From: Owenweeksia sp. TMED14
GTDB lineage: Bacteria; Bacteroidota; Bacteroidia; Flavobacteriales; Schleiferiaceae
Direction of reading: 5' to 3'
DNA length: 5,894 nucleotides
Assembly (NCBI GenBank): GCA_002167805.1
Contig: NHBT01000031.1
Coordinates: 11,420 to 17,313, forward strand
Shown: positions 1-5,894 of the stretch, in pieces
How the letters are laid out: each line of letters starts with the position of its first letter
How positions within the stretch are numbered: the first letter of the stretch is position 1
Translations under genes and position numbers: made by a program
Notes under the pieces: generated by a model
The model's database searches: none
Told to the model about the DNA's origin: nothing
What the model saw: the letters and a program-made list of their open reading frames with translations, nothing else

Positions 1-611
1 GCAATTAATTGAGGATTATTTTCTGTATTCACTGATCTTGATACAGGGTTAATAACTGTTATTTTCGATGAAAATTTAGCAAGCATTTCAGATGCATTTG
101 AACGAAACGGGCCAATAATTTTTTCTACAGATAACGCTTCACATACTCCCAGAAATTCTTTTGGAGACAGTTCAAAAAAAGTTTTATTTGGATCATCCTG
201 AATACGGTATGTATTCTTTTTCTCATTGTGATCAACAACTATCAATTTTATGTTTTCGCCAGATGCATTCAAAGTATCAATAGCTGCTCTGAATCCTGTG
301 TAAAATTCCGATGCCATTTTATTGGATGCTATCCAATTATTTTTGCTATTAATAGATACAAGATTTTCTGTTAAACTATCAACAGAAGAGGTATCCAAGA
401 TTAAATTGAAAGGAATTGCTACAGCCCACAATCTCGGCTTTTTTATTGAATCATTTATAGTAATACTCGAGTCAGAACTTTTTCCATCTTTTGATTTCAT
501 CAAAGAGTTTGAAATAAGACTAATTTCAATGGTTTGAAAAATACTAGCATAACCATGAGAAGAAATACTCATAGTCAATAAAATCAAAATAATATTAATC
601 TTTATTCCCAT
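1..611 (-). CDS. Secreted periplasmic-binding-protein-like (PBP type 1) protein, partial at the window edge
   Basis: This frame is open from an ATG at 611 to the window edge (203 full codons seen); the C-terminus lies outside. The N-terminus is a clear signal peptide: MGIK, a hydrophobic run [10 protein letters not shown], then SSHGYA with a likely cleavage after residue 22. Residues about 23-57 are a low-complexity, Ser/Lys/Asp-rich linker. From about residue 58 the protein resembles the first lobe of type 1 periplasmic binding proteins: a beta strand [10 protein letters not shown], a helix [13 protein letters not shown] (102-114), a strand IKLIVVDHN and a strand/turn EKIIGPF (163-169) followed by a helix and ITVINPVSR. 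This is the pattern of the Bacteroidota proteins annotated as LysM/ABC-transporter substrate-binding-like that commonly follow guaA. No LysM module is visible between signal peptide and lobe. The start overlaps the guaA stop by 10 bases, suggesting coupled translation; a later ATG at 572 would destroy the signal peptide. The ligand is unknown. A role in envelope or peptidoglycan sensing is inference. Confidence 0.8.
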   Translation of the reverse strand, partial: MGIKINIILILLTMSISSHGYASIFQTIEISLISNSLMKSKDGKSSDSSITINDSIKKPRLWAVAIPFNLILDTSSVDSLTENLVSINSKNNWIASNKMASEFYTGFRAAIDTLNASGENIKLIVVDHNEKKNTYRIQDDPNKTFFELSPKEFLGVCEALSVEKIIGPFRSNASEMLAKFSSKITVINPVSRSVNTENNPQLI

Positions 612-2149
612 TCAATCGTCGCTGGAGGTTTACTGCTTATATCATAGACCACACGATTAACACCTCTAACATTATTGATAATTTTATTTGAAACTTCAGA
701 CAAAAACTCAAAGGGTAAATGGACCCAATCAGCGGTCATGCCGTCAGTAGACTCAACAGCTCTTAATGCGACTACCTGTTCATATGTGCGCTCATCACCC
801 ATTACTCCAACGGACTTTATGGGTAATAATATTGCTCCTGCTTGCCACACCATATCATACAAGTTCGCCTTTCTAAGACTATCAATAAAAATCGCATCAA
901 CTTCCTGGAGAATATTAACCCTTTCCTTCGTCACGGCACCCAATATTCGAATCGCCAATCCTGGGCCAGGAAAGGGATGTCTCCCTAGCAGAATATCAGC
1001 TAGCCCCAGTTCTTTCCCCACTCTTCGAACCTCATCTTTAAAAAGAGATCTGAGTGGTTCTACGATTTTCAACTTCATGTAATCAGGAAGTCCGCCAACA
1101 TTATGATGAGATTTAATCATTACCGACGGGCCATTGACACTCACGGATTCTATAACGTCTGGATAAATAGTCCCTTGAGCTAAAAAATCAACACCTTTAA
1201 TCCTCGCTGACTCTTGGTCAAAAACCTCAATAAACGCTTTTCCAATGGCCTTTCGTTTTTCCTCCGGATCATCAATATTATTCAGAGCTGCTAGAAATCT
1301 TTTAGATGCATCAACACCAAAGACATTTAAACCAAGACCTTTATATTGATCCAAAACCATTTCAAACTCATTTTTTCTCAAAAGTCCATTATTGACAAAA
1401 ATGCAATATAAATTATCCCCAATAGCTTTTGATAAAAGTATGGCAGCTACCGTGCTATCAACTCCACCACTAAGACCCAGTACTACTTTATCATTATTTA
1501 TGACTTTCTTTAAATCATTGACAGTGGTCTTAACAAATGCCGCTGGAGTCCAACTCGGTGAACAATTCGATATTTTATAGACAAAGTTCTTAAGAAGTTC
1601 CATTCCATGCTCACTATGATGTACTTCTGGATGATATTGTATACCATATGTGTAATGATCATTAAATCGGAATGACGCAATTTCAACATCCTCTGTTGAA
1701 GATTCAATACTACAATTCTTTGGTAGATTTGTAATCGTATCGCCGTGACTCATCCAGACAGATGAGCCTTTCGGAACCCCATCTAAGAGGCCAGATTCTG
1801 AATTTATTGAATTAATTCTCGCTCTTCCATACTCTCTATGCTTCGAAGCCGCTACTTTACCACCAAAAATTTTTGCTAAATACTGCGCACCATAACATAC
1901 ACCTAAAACTGGAACAGTTCCTATAAAATTCGATAGGTCAGGTTTTGGTGCATCTCTATCCAAAGTTGAAAATGGAGATCCACTTAAAATTATTCCTTTA
2001 AATTTTTCAGAACCAGATGGTATGCTATGAAATGGATGTATTTCGCAGTAAACATTTAATTCTCTTACTCGACGAGCAATTAATTGAGTGTATTGTGACC
2101 CAAAATCTAGAATTAAGATAGCATCCTCCATAGAATGCAAATATACCAT
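602..2149 (-). CDS. guaA: GMP synthase (glutamine-hydrolysing)
   Basis: GuaA converts XMP, ATP and glutamine to GMP in the cytoplasm, the last step of de novo GMP synthesis. The protein is 515 residues, close to the family's usual 505-525. The N-terminal class I glutamine amidotransferase domain (about 8-195) has [19 protein letters not shown], the loop ILSGSPFS, the nucleophile in GVCYGAQ (C85) and the His/Glu pair in [10 protein letters not shown] (H173, E175). The ATP-pyrophosphatase domain has the PP-loop [13 protein letters not shown] (S227-S232). The C-terminal dimerisation/XMP-binding domain has [26 protein letters not shown] and the canonical end [12 protein letters not shown], so the gene is intact. 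Two starts are possible. The ATG at 2149 is preceded by AGAGGAG and is preferred; the ATG at 2131 gives [11 protein letters not shown], closer to usual family N-termini, but has no ribosome binding site. It begins one base after the bshC stop and its 3' end overlaps the following secreted-protein gene by 10 bases. Confidence 0.98.
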   Translation of the reverse strand: MVYLHSMEDAILILDFGSQYTQLIARRVRELNVYCEIHPFHSIPSGSEKFKGIILSGSPFSTLDRDAPKPDLSNFIGTVPVLGVCYGAQYLAKIFGGKVAASKHREYGRARINSINSESGLLDGVPKGSSVWMSHGDTITNLPKNCSIESSTEDVEIASFRFNDHYTYGIQYHPEVHHSEHGMELLKNFVYKISNCSPSWTPAAFVKTTVNDLKKVINNDKVVLGLSGGVDSTVAAILLSKAIGDNLYCIFVNNGLLRKNEFEMVLDQYKGLGLNVFGVDASKRFLAALNNIDDPEEKRKAIGKAFIEVFDQESARIKGVDFLAQGTIYPDVIESVSVNGPSVMIKSHHNVGGLPDYMKLKIVEPLRSLFKDEVRRVGKELGLADILLGRHPFPGPGLAIRILGAVTKERVNILQEVDAIFIDSLRKANLYDMVWQAGAILLPIKSVGVMGDERTYEQVVALRAVESTDGMTADWVHLPFEFLSEVSNKIINNVRGVNRVVYDISSKPPATIEWE

Positions 2150-2150
2150 C

Positions 2151-3701
2151 CTACTCCTCTAGAATCCATATAAATCCATTGTTTTGAACAGTCAATGCAT
2201 CTAAGTATTTAGAACTTGTGAATGATCCAAAATTATAGACTAAATCCAATACGGTCCAATGTCTTTCCTGCAGCTTGTCATTGGGGTGATGCTGATCTCG
2301 AAATTCTTTAAATTTCTTTAAATCATGATCATTTCTCTTTATGACATTCCTACGTATCCTTTTATTCATTCGTTTTTCATCATTCTTAATTCTCTGCAGC
2401 CAAGATTTAGCCGATTCTTGCACTCCAAGTTCATGATTATACTCTCTTTCAATAACGATTTTTGCAGCTTCATAAAGGGGATATGAATATTCCTCTATTA
2501 TACCTTGAGTCTTTAAAAAAATTTCACGAAAATCCTTTTTTGATATCCAAAAATGAACATCATCATTGGATATTTTTTTCCATTTTTTTGAGATTGACTT
2601 TGTCCACCATGAAAATGATGTTCTCGGCATAATTCTAATTCTCAGCTTTCCGAATTTTTTAAAGTAGGGAATCAATTGAAGCCAATATTCAACTTCCCCG
2701 AACCCTCCGATGTATGACATATTTGGCAAAATAAACTCCTGATAAATCGGTCTTAATAGAGCATTTGGACTTATTCTTTCTGGGTGTGATTCAATTTCTT
2801 CTATTAAGTCTTTTGGTGACCAAATTATTCCATCTGAGTAATAATTTCCATTTTCAAAATTTATTCGAGTACGCCGACCGTCCTTTAGATAAAACATCAT
2901 TGATTCATTGAAAGGTACAGGAGGTGTTCTTTTTGCATTATCCCAGATTGAAGTATCTCTAGAATTATATAAACTTTGGGATAGTATTTCATCTCTCCAT
3001 AAATCTAGCGCCATATCCTTTAAACGCTTATCTGATGCATCAATACAAAGAACCTCTGGGTGCATTTCATGAATCAACCTTCTGGTTGCGTCTGCAAGAC
3101 TTCCACCTTTGTTGTAAGCTATTTGAAACTTCTTTAAAAGCTCATTTAATGGTTGATTAGATCCCAATTTTTCAATCATTTCTTTTATTACGTCCGTCGC
3201 GATATTGGCAGGCAAAGAACCAACAGGTCGTCCTTTGAAAGATTTCTTAATTGAAAACTTATGATCTTGAAATTCAAGATGCCTAATTTCCTCATAATCA
3301 TGATCCTCAGTAGCCATCCAAAATATTGGAATAACAATAGCATTATGCTCCTGACACAAAAAATTGGAAAAATACTGAGTCTCTTTAATTTTAGAATGAA
3401 CATACAAAGGGCCTAAACCGAGACAAAGTTGATGCCCACACGTTACCGTCACCGAAGCGGGATTAAGGATTTTATTAATATTTGATATGATGTTTTTATC
3501 CTCTGGCCATTCCCGATATTGATCTTTTAGGACTTCAGCTAATATCTTTCTCTTTTTTAAACCATAACTATTGCCTCTTTCAAGAATATCATTCTTGGTT
3601 ATTTTTTGAAAAAACCTTTCATTTTTAAAATCTGTATTAATCCTTGACATAACCCATTTACCATGTGGATTGTGCTTATTATCTGGAGAAAAATAATTCA
3701 T
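2151..3701 (-). CDS. bshC: Bacillithiol biosynthesis cysteine-adding enzyme BshC
   Basis: BshC joins cysteine to glucosaminyl-malate in the last step of bacillithiol synthesis in the cytoplasm. The protein is 516 residues, near the family's usual 520-540. The Rossmann-like core shows [17 protein letters not shown] (84-100), matching the family's VTTGHQ..LFTGPLY segment, and the hallmark [14 protein letters not shown] (127-139). Further family blocks are GRPVGSLP (158-164), [12 protein letters not shown] (217-228), [33 protein letters not shown] (311-343) and [11 protein letters not shown] (357-366). The region about 400-475 is rich in charged residues and fits the family's long coiled-coil helix; it is followed by [11 protein letters not shown]. 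The N-terminal 30 residues are short and divergent. C88 and C93 flanking GHQ are unusual. The ATG lies inside the stop of the DUF4294 gene (ATGA, four-base overlap) and no Shine-Dalgarno is visible, suggesting translational coupling. The gene implies that the cell makes bacillithiol; BshA and BshB would lie elsewhere. Confidence 0.95.
   Translation of the reverse strand: MNYFSPDNKHNPHGKWVMSRINTDFKNERFFQKITKNDILERGNSYGLKKRKILAEVLKDQYREWPEDKNIISNINKILNPASVTVTCGHQLCLGLGPLYVHSKIKETQYFSNFLCQEHNAIVIPIFWMATEDHDYEEIRHLEFQDHKFSIKKSFKGRPVGSLPANIATDVIKEMIEKLGSNQPLNELLKKFQIAYNKGGSLADATRRLIHEMHPEVLCIDASDKRLKDMALDLWRDEILSQSLYNSRDTSIWDNAKRTPPVPFNESMMFYLKDGRRTRINFENGNYYSDGIIWSPKDLIEEIESHPERISPNALLRPIYQEFILPNMSYIGGFGEVEYWLQLIPYFKKFGKLRIRIMPRTSFSWWTKSISKKWKKISNDDVHFWISKKDFREIFLKTQGIIEEYSYPLYEAAKIVIEREYNHELGVQESAKSWLQRIKNDEKRMNKRIRRNVIKRNDHDLKKFKEFRDQHHPNDKLQERHWTVLDLVYNFGSFTSSKYLDALTVQNNGFIWILEE
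2154..2160 (-). promoter_or_regulatory. Shine-Dalgarno-like ribosome binding site of guaA
   Basis: The minus strand reads AGAGGAG here, ending four bases before the ATG at 2149. It lies within the last codons of bshC (Glu-Glu). It is the only good Shine-Dalgarno match before any of the five genes and supports the first of the two possible guaA starts. Because Bacteroidota ribosomes use such sites weakly, and the sequence also encodes the BshC C-terminus, it may be partly coincidental. Confidence 0.45.
2228..2259 (-). promoter_or_regulatory. Candidate internal promoter for guaA, inside bshC
   Basis: On the minus strand a TTG (2259-2257) is followed after 21 bases by TAATTTTG (2235-2228), matching the Bacteroidota consensus TTG / TAnnTTTG with an acceptable gap. 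It lies about 79 bases upstream of the guaA start, in the codons for the bshC segment VYNFG. A few TAnnTTTG matches are expected by chance in AT-rich DNA of this length, so this is a weak candidate only. Confidence 0.2.
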
Positions 3702-4342
3702 GACGATTTATAATAATATTTTCTGGGCTCTAAATCATTATTTGCAAAGGCCCTTAGTAATATCCTCTCGATTAATGCATCCTCTTCGTGGACTTCTGGA
3801 AGATACTTATTTCTAAGTGAAATGTTCCACCAATTTGCCGTAATACCCCATATAATGGCATTAAATCGATTTCTATAACTCTTAATAATTTCAAAAACTG
3901 TCATTTCGGTTTCGCGAAAAATCAACTTAGAAAGTATCTGCCCCTCGGAAACAGTCAGCTTATGCAGTTCTGGCTCAAAGCGTTTTTTTAAGAATTTATA
4001 GTATTCCCTTGTCAATTTTTTTCTTTTTACACGTCTATTTTCCATTGATAGCTTTTGATTCAAAGTATCTAACCTCTCACCTACACCTTTTGCATATGGG
4101 TATACTTTTATGACTCTATGCCTTAGAATATAATATTTTTTTCGTGCATCTGGATTGGAAAAAGTTGGCTTTTCAAGAACAAGAATATCATCCAAGAAAA
4201 CCCATGGGATTGTATCATTTTCGATGATGGTATATCCGGATTCTCTCTGACCATAGTCAATTTGATTTTGCCCCAAAGCCAACTTAGTTGAAAGAAGAAA
4301 AAATATGAAAATATTGAAACTTATTCGAAACGAGATCTCCAT
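3698..4342 (-). CDS. DUF4294 family secreted protein of unknown function
   Basis: This 214-residue protein has a signal peptide: MEISFR, then the hydrophobic run ISFNIFIFFLL, then STKLALG with a probable type I cleavage after residue 24 (A-x-G). There is no lipobox cysteine and no further membrane segment, so it is expected in the periplasm or envelope. The mature part carries the features I recognise for DUF4294: DTIPWVFLDDILVLEKP (43-59), KKYYILRHRVIKVYPYAK (68-85), a basic helical stretch NRRVKRKKLTREYYKFLKKRF (102-122), LTVSEGQILSKLIFRET (129-145), then NAIIWGITANWWNISL and EEDALIERILLRAF (186-199). The full family length appears present. I know of no assigned biochemical activity. The ATG overlaps the last 22 bases of accC and the stop overlaps the bshC start by four bases. 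No Shine-Dalgarno is evident. Sharing a transcript with bshC does not establish a thiol-related role. Confidence 0.93.
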   Translation of the reverse strand: MEISFRISFNIFIFFLLSTKLALGQNQIDYGQRESGYTIIENDTIPWVFLDDILVLEKPTFSNPDARKKYYILRHRVIKVYPYAKGVGERLDTLNQKLSMENRRVKRKKLTREYYKFLKKRFEPELHKLTVSEGQILSKLIFRETEMTVFEIIKSYRNRFNAIIWGITANWWNISLRNKYLPEVHEEDALIERILLRAFANNDLEPRKYYYKSS

Positions 4343-5793
4343 CTGGAATTCGTATTATTCGATTCATTTATGTAATTCATTTTTGTGCCTTCATGTTTGT
4401 GCAAAGCCAAAGCAATCTGACAATCATCCTCCGACTCTAATTGGTCAGAATTATAATTTCTTTCAACGAAATGAGTATTAAACTCACCACTTAAAAAATC
4501 TGGATGATTCATAACAAATTTCCCAAAAGGAAGTGTTGTTTCAACACCAATAATTACATAATCGTCAATAGCTCTTTTCATTCGATCTATGCAGGATTCT
4601 CTGTCCTGAGCATGCACAATAAGTTTGGAAATCATTGGATCATAGTGAATTGAAATTTCCATCCCCTCTTCTATTCCATCATCTACCCGAACACCAGGCC
4701 CTTGAGGGCGTCTATAAACCTCAAGAAAACCTGTGTCTGGAGAAAAATTATTCCGACAATCTTCAGCATAAATTCTCAATTCCATTGCATGTCCTCTTGA
4801 GATGACATCCACTTGATTGAATGACAGTTGTTCGCCCATAGAAATTCGCAATTGTTCTTTAACTATATCCACACCTGTAATTAATTCGGTTACAGGATGC
4901 TCAACCTGGAGTCTCGTATTCATTTCTAAAAAATAAAATGAACCTTTAGTGTCGCAAATAAACTCTACAGTTCCTGCGTTTACGTAACCACATGACTTTG
5001 CAGCATTAATGGCAGCAAGACCCATCTCCTGGCGCAATTTAGGGCTGATAAGACTACTAGGAGCCTCTTCAACTACCTTCTGATGACGTCTCTGTATGGA
5101 GCAATCTCTCTCCAGCAAGTGAACAAAATTTCCAAAGCTATCTCCTAGGACCTGAATCTCAATATGGCGAGGTGAAGAAATGTATTTTTCTATGAAAACC
5201 TCATCATTACCAAAAGACTTCAGGGCTTCATTTTTCGCCAAGGGAAACATCTCTTTTAGCTCCTTTACCGAATTAGCTATTCTCATTCCCTTTCCACCTC
5301 CTCCAGCGGAAGCCTTTATCATTATTGGAAATCCAATTTTCTTTGATTCAAGAATTGCTGAATCAATATTTTTGATAGAAAAATTTGTCCCAGGAATTAG
5401 AGGGACATTAAAATCTAAAACGGCCTTTTTCGCCGATAATTTATCCCCCATAACACTGATTGAATTCGAATCGGGCCCCACAAATATTAAACCTTCTTTA
5501 ATAACTCTTTTTGCAAATTCAGCATTTTCAGATAGAAACCCATAACCCGGATGAATTGCTTCTGCTTTGGATTTTTTCGCAACTTGAATAATTTTCTCAA
5601 TATCTAAATATGAAGAGCTACTTGGCGCCTCACCTATTAAGTATGATTCGTCAGCTCGATAAACATGCGGAGCATTCTTATCAGCTTCCGAATGAACGGT
5701 AATCGTTCGGATTCCCATCTCACGAGCTGTTCTTATAATCCTCAAGGATATTTCTCCGCGGTTTGCAATAAGTAAACTTTTAATTTTTCGCAT
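4321..5793 (-). CDS. accC: Biotin carboxylase subunit of acetyl-/propionyl-CoA carboxylase
   Basis: This enzyme carboxylates the biotin on a separate carrier protein using ATP and bicarbonate, supplying carboxybiotin for malonyl-CoA or methylmalonyl-CoA formation. At 490 residues it is a free-standing biotin carboxylase with no biotinyl domain. Numbering from the ATG at 5793, the N-terminal domain begins IKSLLIANRGEISLRIIRTA and includes IHPGYGFLSEN (80-90). The ATP-grasp domain has K118, K160, the glycine loop SAGGGGKGM (162-170), E202, H210 (HIEIQV), RRHQKVVEEAP with K239, E277, and FLEMNTRLQVEHPVTE with E290, N292, R294 and E298. R340 is in MELRIYAED. The C-terminal domain has RRPQGPGVRVDDGIEEGME, typical of the acyl-CoA carboxylase type. 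The polar tail from about 448 ends in SRWRSRF, as in Bacteroidota homologues. An in-frame TTG sits directly before the ATG; ATG is preferred. The substrate (acetyl- or propionyl-CoA) cannot be decided without the carboxyltransferase, which is not in view. Confidence 0.95.
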   Translation of the reverse strand: MRKIKSLLIANRGEISLRIIRTAREMGIRTITVHSEADKNAPHVYRADESYLIGEAPSSSSYLDIEKIIQVAKKSKAEAIHPGYGFLSENAEFAKRVIKEGLIFVGPDSNSISVMGDKLSAKKAVLDFNVPLIPGTNFSIKNIDSAILESKKIGFPIMIKASAGGGGKGMRIANSVKELKEMFPLAKNEALKSFGNDEVFIEKYISSPRHIEIQVLGDSFGNFVHLLERDCSIQRRHQKVVEEAPSSLISPKLRQEMGLAAINAAKSCGYVNAGTVEFICDTKGSFYFLEMNTRLQVEHPVTELITGVDIVKEQLRISMGEQLSFNQVDVISRGHAMELRIYAEDCRNNFSPDTGFLEVYRRPQGPGVRVDDGIEEGMEISIHYDPMISKLIVHAQDRESCIDRMKRAIDDYVIIGVETTLPFGKFVMNHPDFLSGEFNTHFVERNYNSDQLESEDDCQIALALHKHEGTKMNYINESNNTNSRWRSRFE

Positions 5794-5894
5794 CAATTTT
5801 TTAATTACTCGATAAAATAACTTAAAAATTTTAAATCAATAATTCCTTACAAAGTAACTTAAATCTGCAATGGTGAAAATAATTAACTCTCAAT
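5794..5894 (-). promoter_or_regulatory. Non-coding leader upstream of accC, probably containing the operon promoter
   Basis: This 101-base stretch is very AT-rich, with stop codons in all minus-strand frames, and holds no gene I can support. The promoter of the cluster is expected here. The nearest match to the Bacteroidota -7 consensus is TTACTTTG (5857-5850), one mismatch from TAnnTTTG, but the only nearby TTG (5870-5868) is just 10 bases upstream, too close for a standard -33 element. No Shine-Dalgarno precedes the accC ATG. Confidence 0.35.
5795..5830 (-). repeat. Imperfect inverted repeat abutting the accC start
   Basis: The minus strand has AATTTTTAAGTTA (5830-5818) and TAATTAAAAAATT (5807-5795) separated by a 10-base loop. 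The arms can pair over 13 positions with one A/A mismatch and one G-U wobble. The right arm ends one base before the ATG, so a hairpin in the mRNA would cover the ribosome landing site. All pairs but the wobble are A-U, so the structure would be weak and may be a by-product of base composition. Confidence 0.3.

Larger units (their letters stand above)
1..5793 (-). other. Probable five-gene operon with overlapping junctions
   Basis: All five genes run in the same direction. Their junctions are a 22-base overlap (accC/DUF4294, 4321-4342), a 4-base ATGA overlap (DUF4294/bshC, 3698-3701), a one-base gap (bshC/guaA, 2150) and a 10-base overlap (guaA/secreted protein, 602-611). There is no room for a terminator between them. 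Co-transcription from a promoter upstream of accC is inferred, and internal promoters are possible. The left end is outside the window. Confidence 0.75.

Noticed and set aside
322..537. Plus-strand open frame of 71 codons at the left end
   Set aside because: The opposite strand encodes the secreted binding-protein-like gene with a signal peptide and coherent fold pattern; this frame is its shadow.
675..1082. Plus-strand open frame of 135 codons
   Set aside because: It lies wholly antisense to guaA, whose motifs are intact across this region; the translation has no recognisable domain and is Ser/Thr-rich, as expected from an antisense shadow.
3188..3403. Minus-strand open frame of 71 codons in another frame within bshC
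   Set aside because: It overlaps the hallmark WMATEDHD region of bshC and has no independent support.
5180..5545. Plus-strand open frame of 121 codons
   Set aside because: It is antisense to the ATP-grasp part of accC and encodes nothing recognisable.
4321..5793. Pyruvate carboxylase or a fused acyl-CoA carboxylase alpha subunit
   Set aside because: The protein ends after the biotin carboxylase domain and a short tail, with no carboxyltransferase or biotinyl (MKM) domain.
5794..5796. TTG as the accC start
   Set aside because: It is immediately followed by an in-frame ATG, which is the more likely initiation codon; the change is one residue only.
5870..5894. Possible start of a divergent plus-strand gene (ATG at 5870, reading MVKIINSQ)
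   Set aside because: Only eight codons are visible before the window ends and there is no ribosome site or promoter match, so it cannot be supported.
1..5894. Mobile elements, CRISPR, tRNA/rRNA or a defence or secondary-metabolite system
   Set aside because: Nearly every base is accounted for by five intact or edge-truncated conserved genes; no direct-repeat arrays, transposase motifs or RNA gene signatures were seen.

Overview
The window reads as one densely packed, AT-rich, minus-strand gene cluster from a member of the Bacteroidota, most likely a Flavobacteriales-like lineage. Four things support this. A DUF4294 secreted protein, a family I know essentially only from Bacteroidota, is present. 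BshC and GuaA are of the Bacteroidota type, and bshC, guaA and a secreted periplasmic-binding-like gene occur in the order seen in that phylum. Shine-Dalgarno sequences are almost absent. A marine or small-genome lifestyle is suggested by the gene packing but not proven.

Layout, read in the direction of transcription (right to left): a non-coding leader of about 100 bases at the right edge (5794-5894); accC, the biotin carboxylase subunit of an acyl-CoA carboxylase (4321-5793); a DUF4294 protein with a signal peptide (3698-4342); bshC, the last enzyme of bacillithiol synthesis (2151-3701); guaA, GMP synthase (602-2149); and the N-terminal part of a secreted periplasmic-binding-protein-like protein that runs off the left edge (1-611). 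Successive genes overlap by 22, 4 and 10 bases or are separated by one base. No terminator or intergenic space exists between them, so they are probably one transcript with translational coupling.

The genes do not form one pathway. AccC feeds acyl-CoA carboxylation, BshC makes the main low-molecular-weight thiol, GuaA makes GMP, and the two secreted proteins act in the periplasm or cell envelope in unknown roles. This is mostly a housekeeping region. I see no RNA genes, CRISPR array, insertion sequence, phage gene or defence system. The points most worth a second look are the partial secreted gene at the left edge, which lacks the LysM domain usual for its family; the unusual cysteine pair around the conserved GHQ motif of BshC; and the tight coupling of the uncharacterised DUF4294 gene to bshC.
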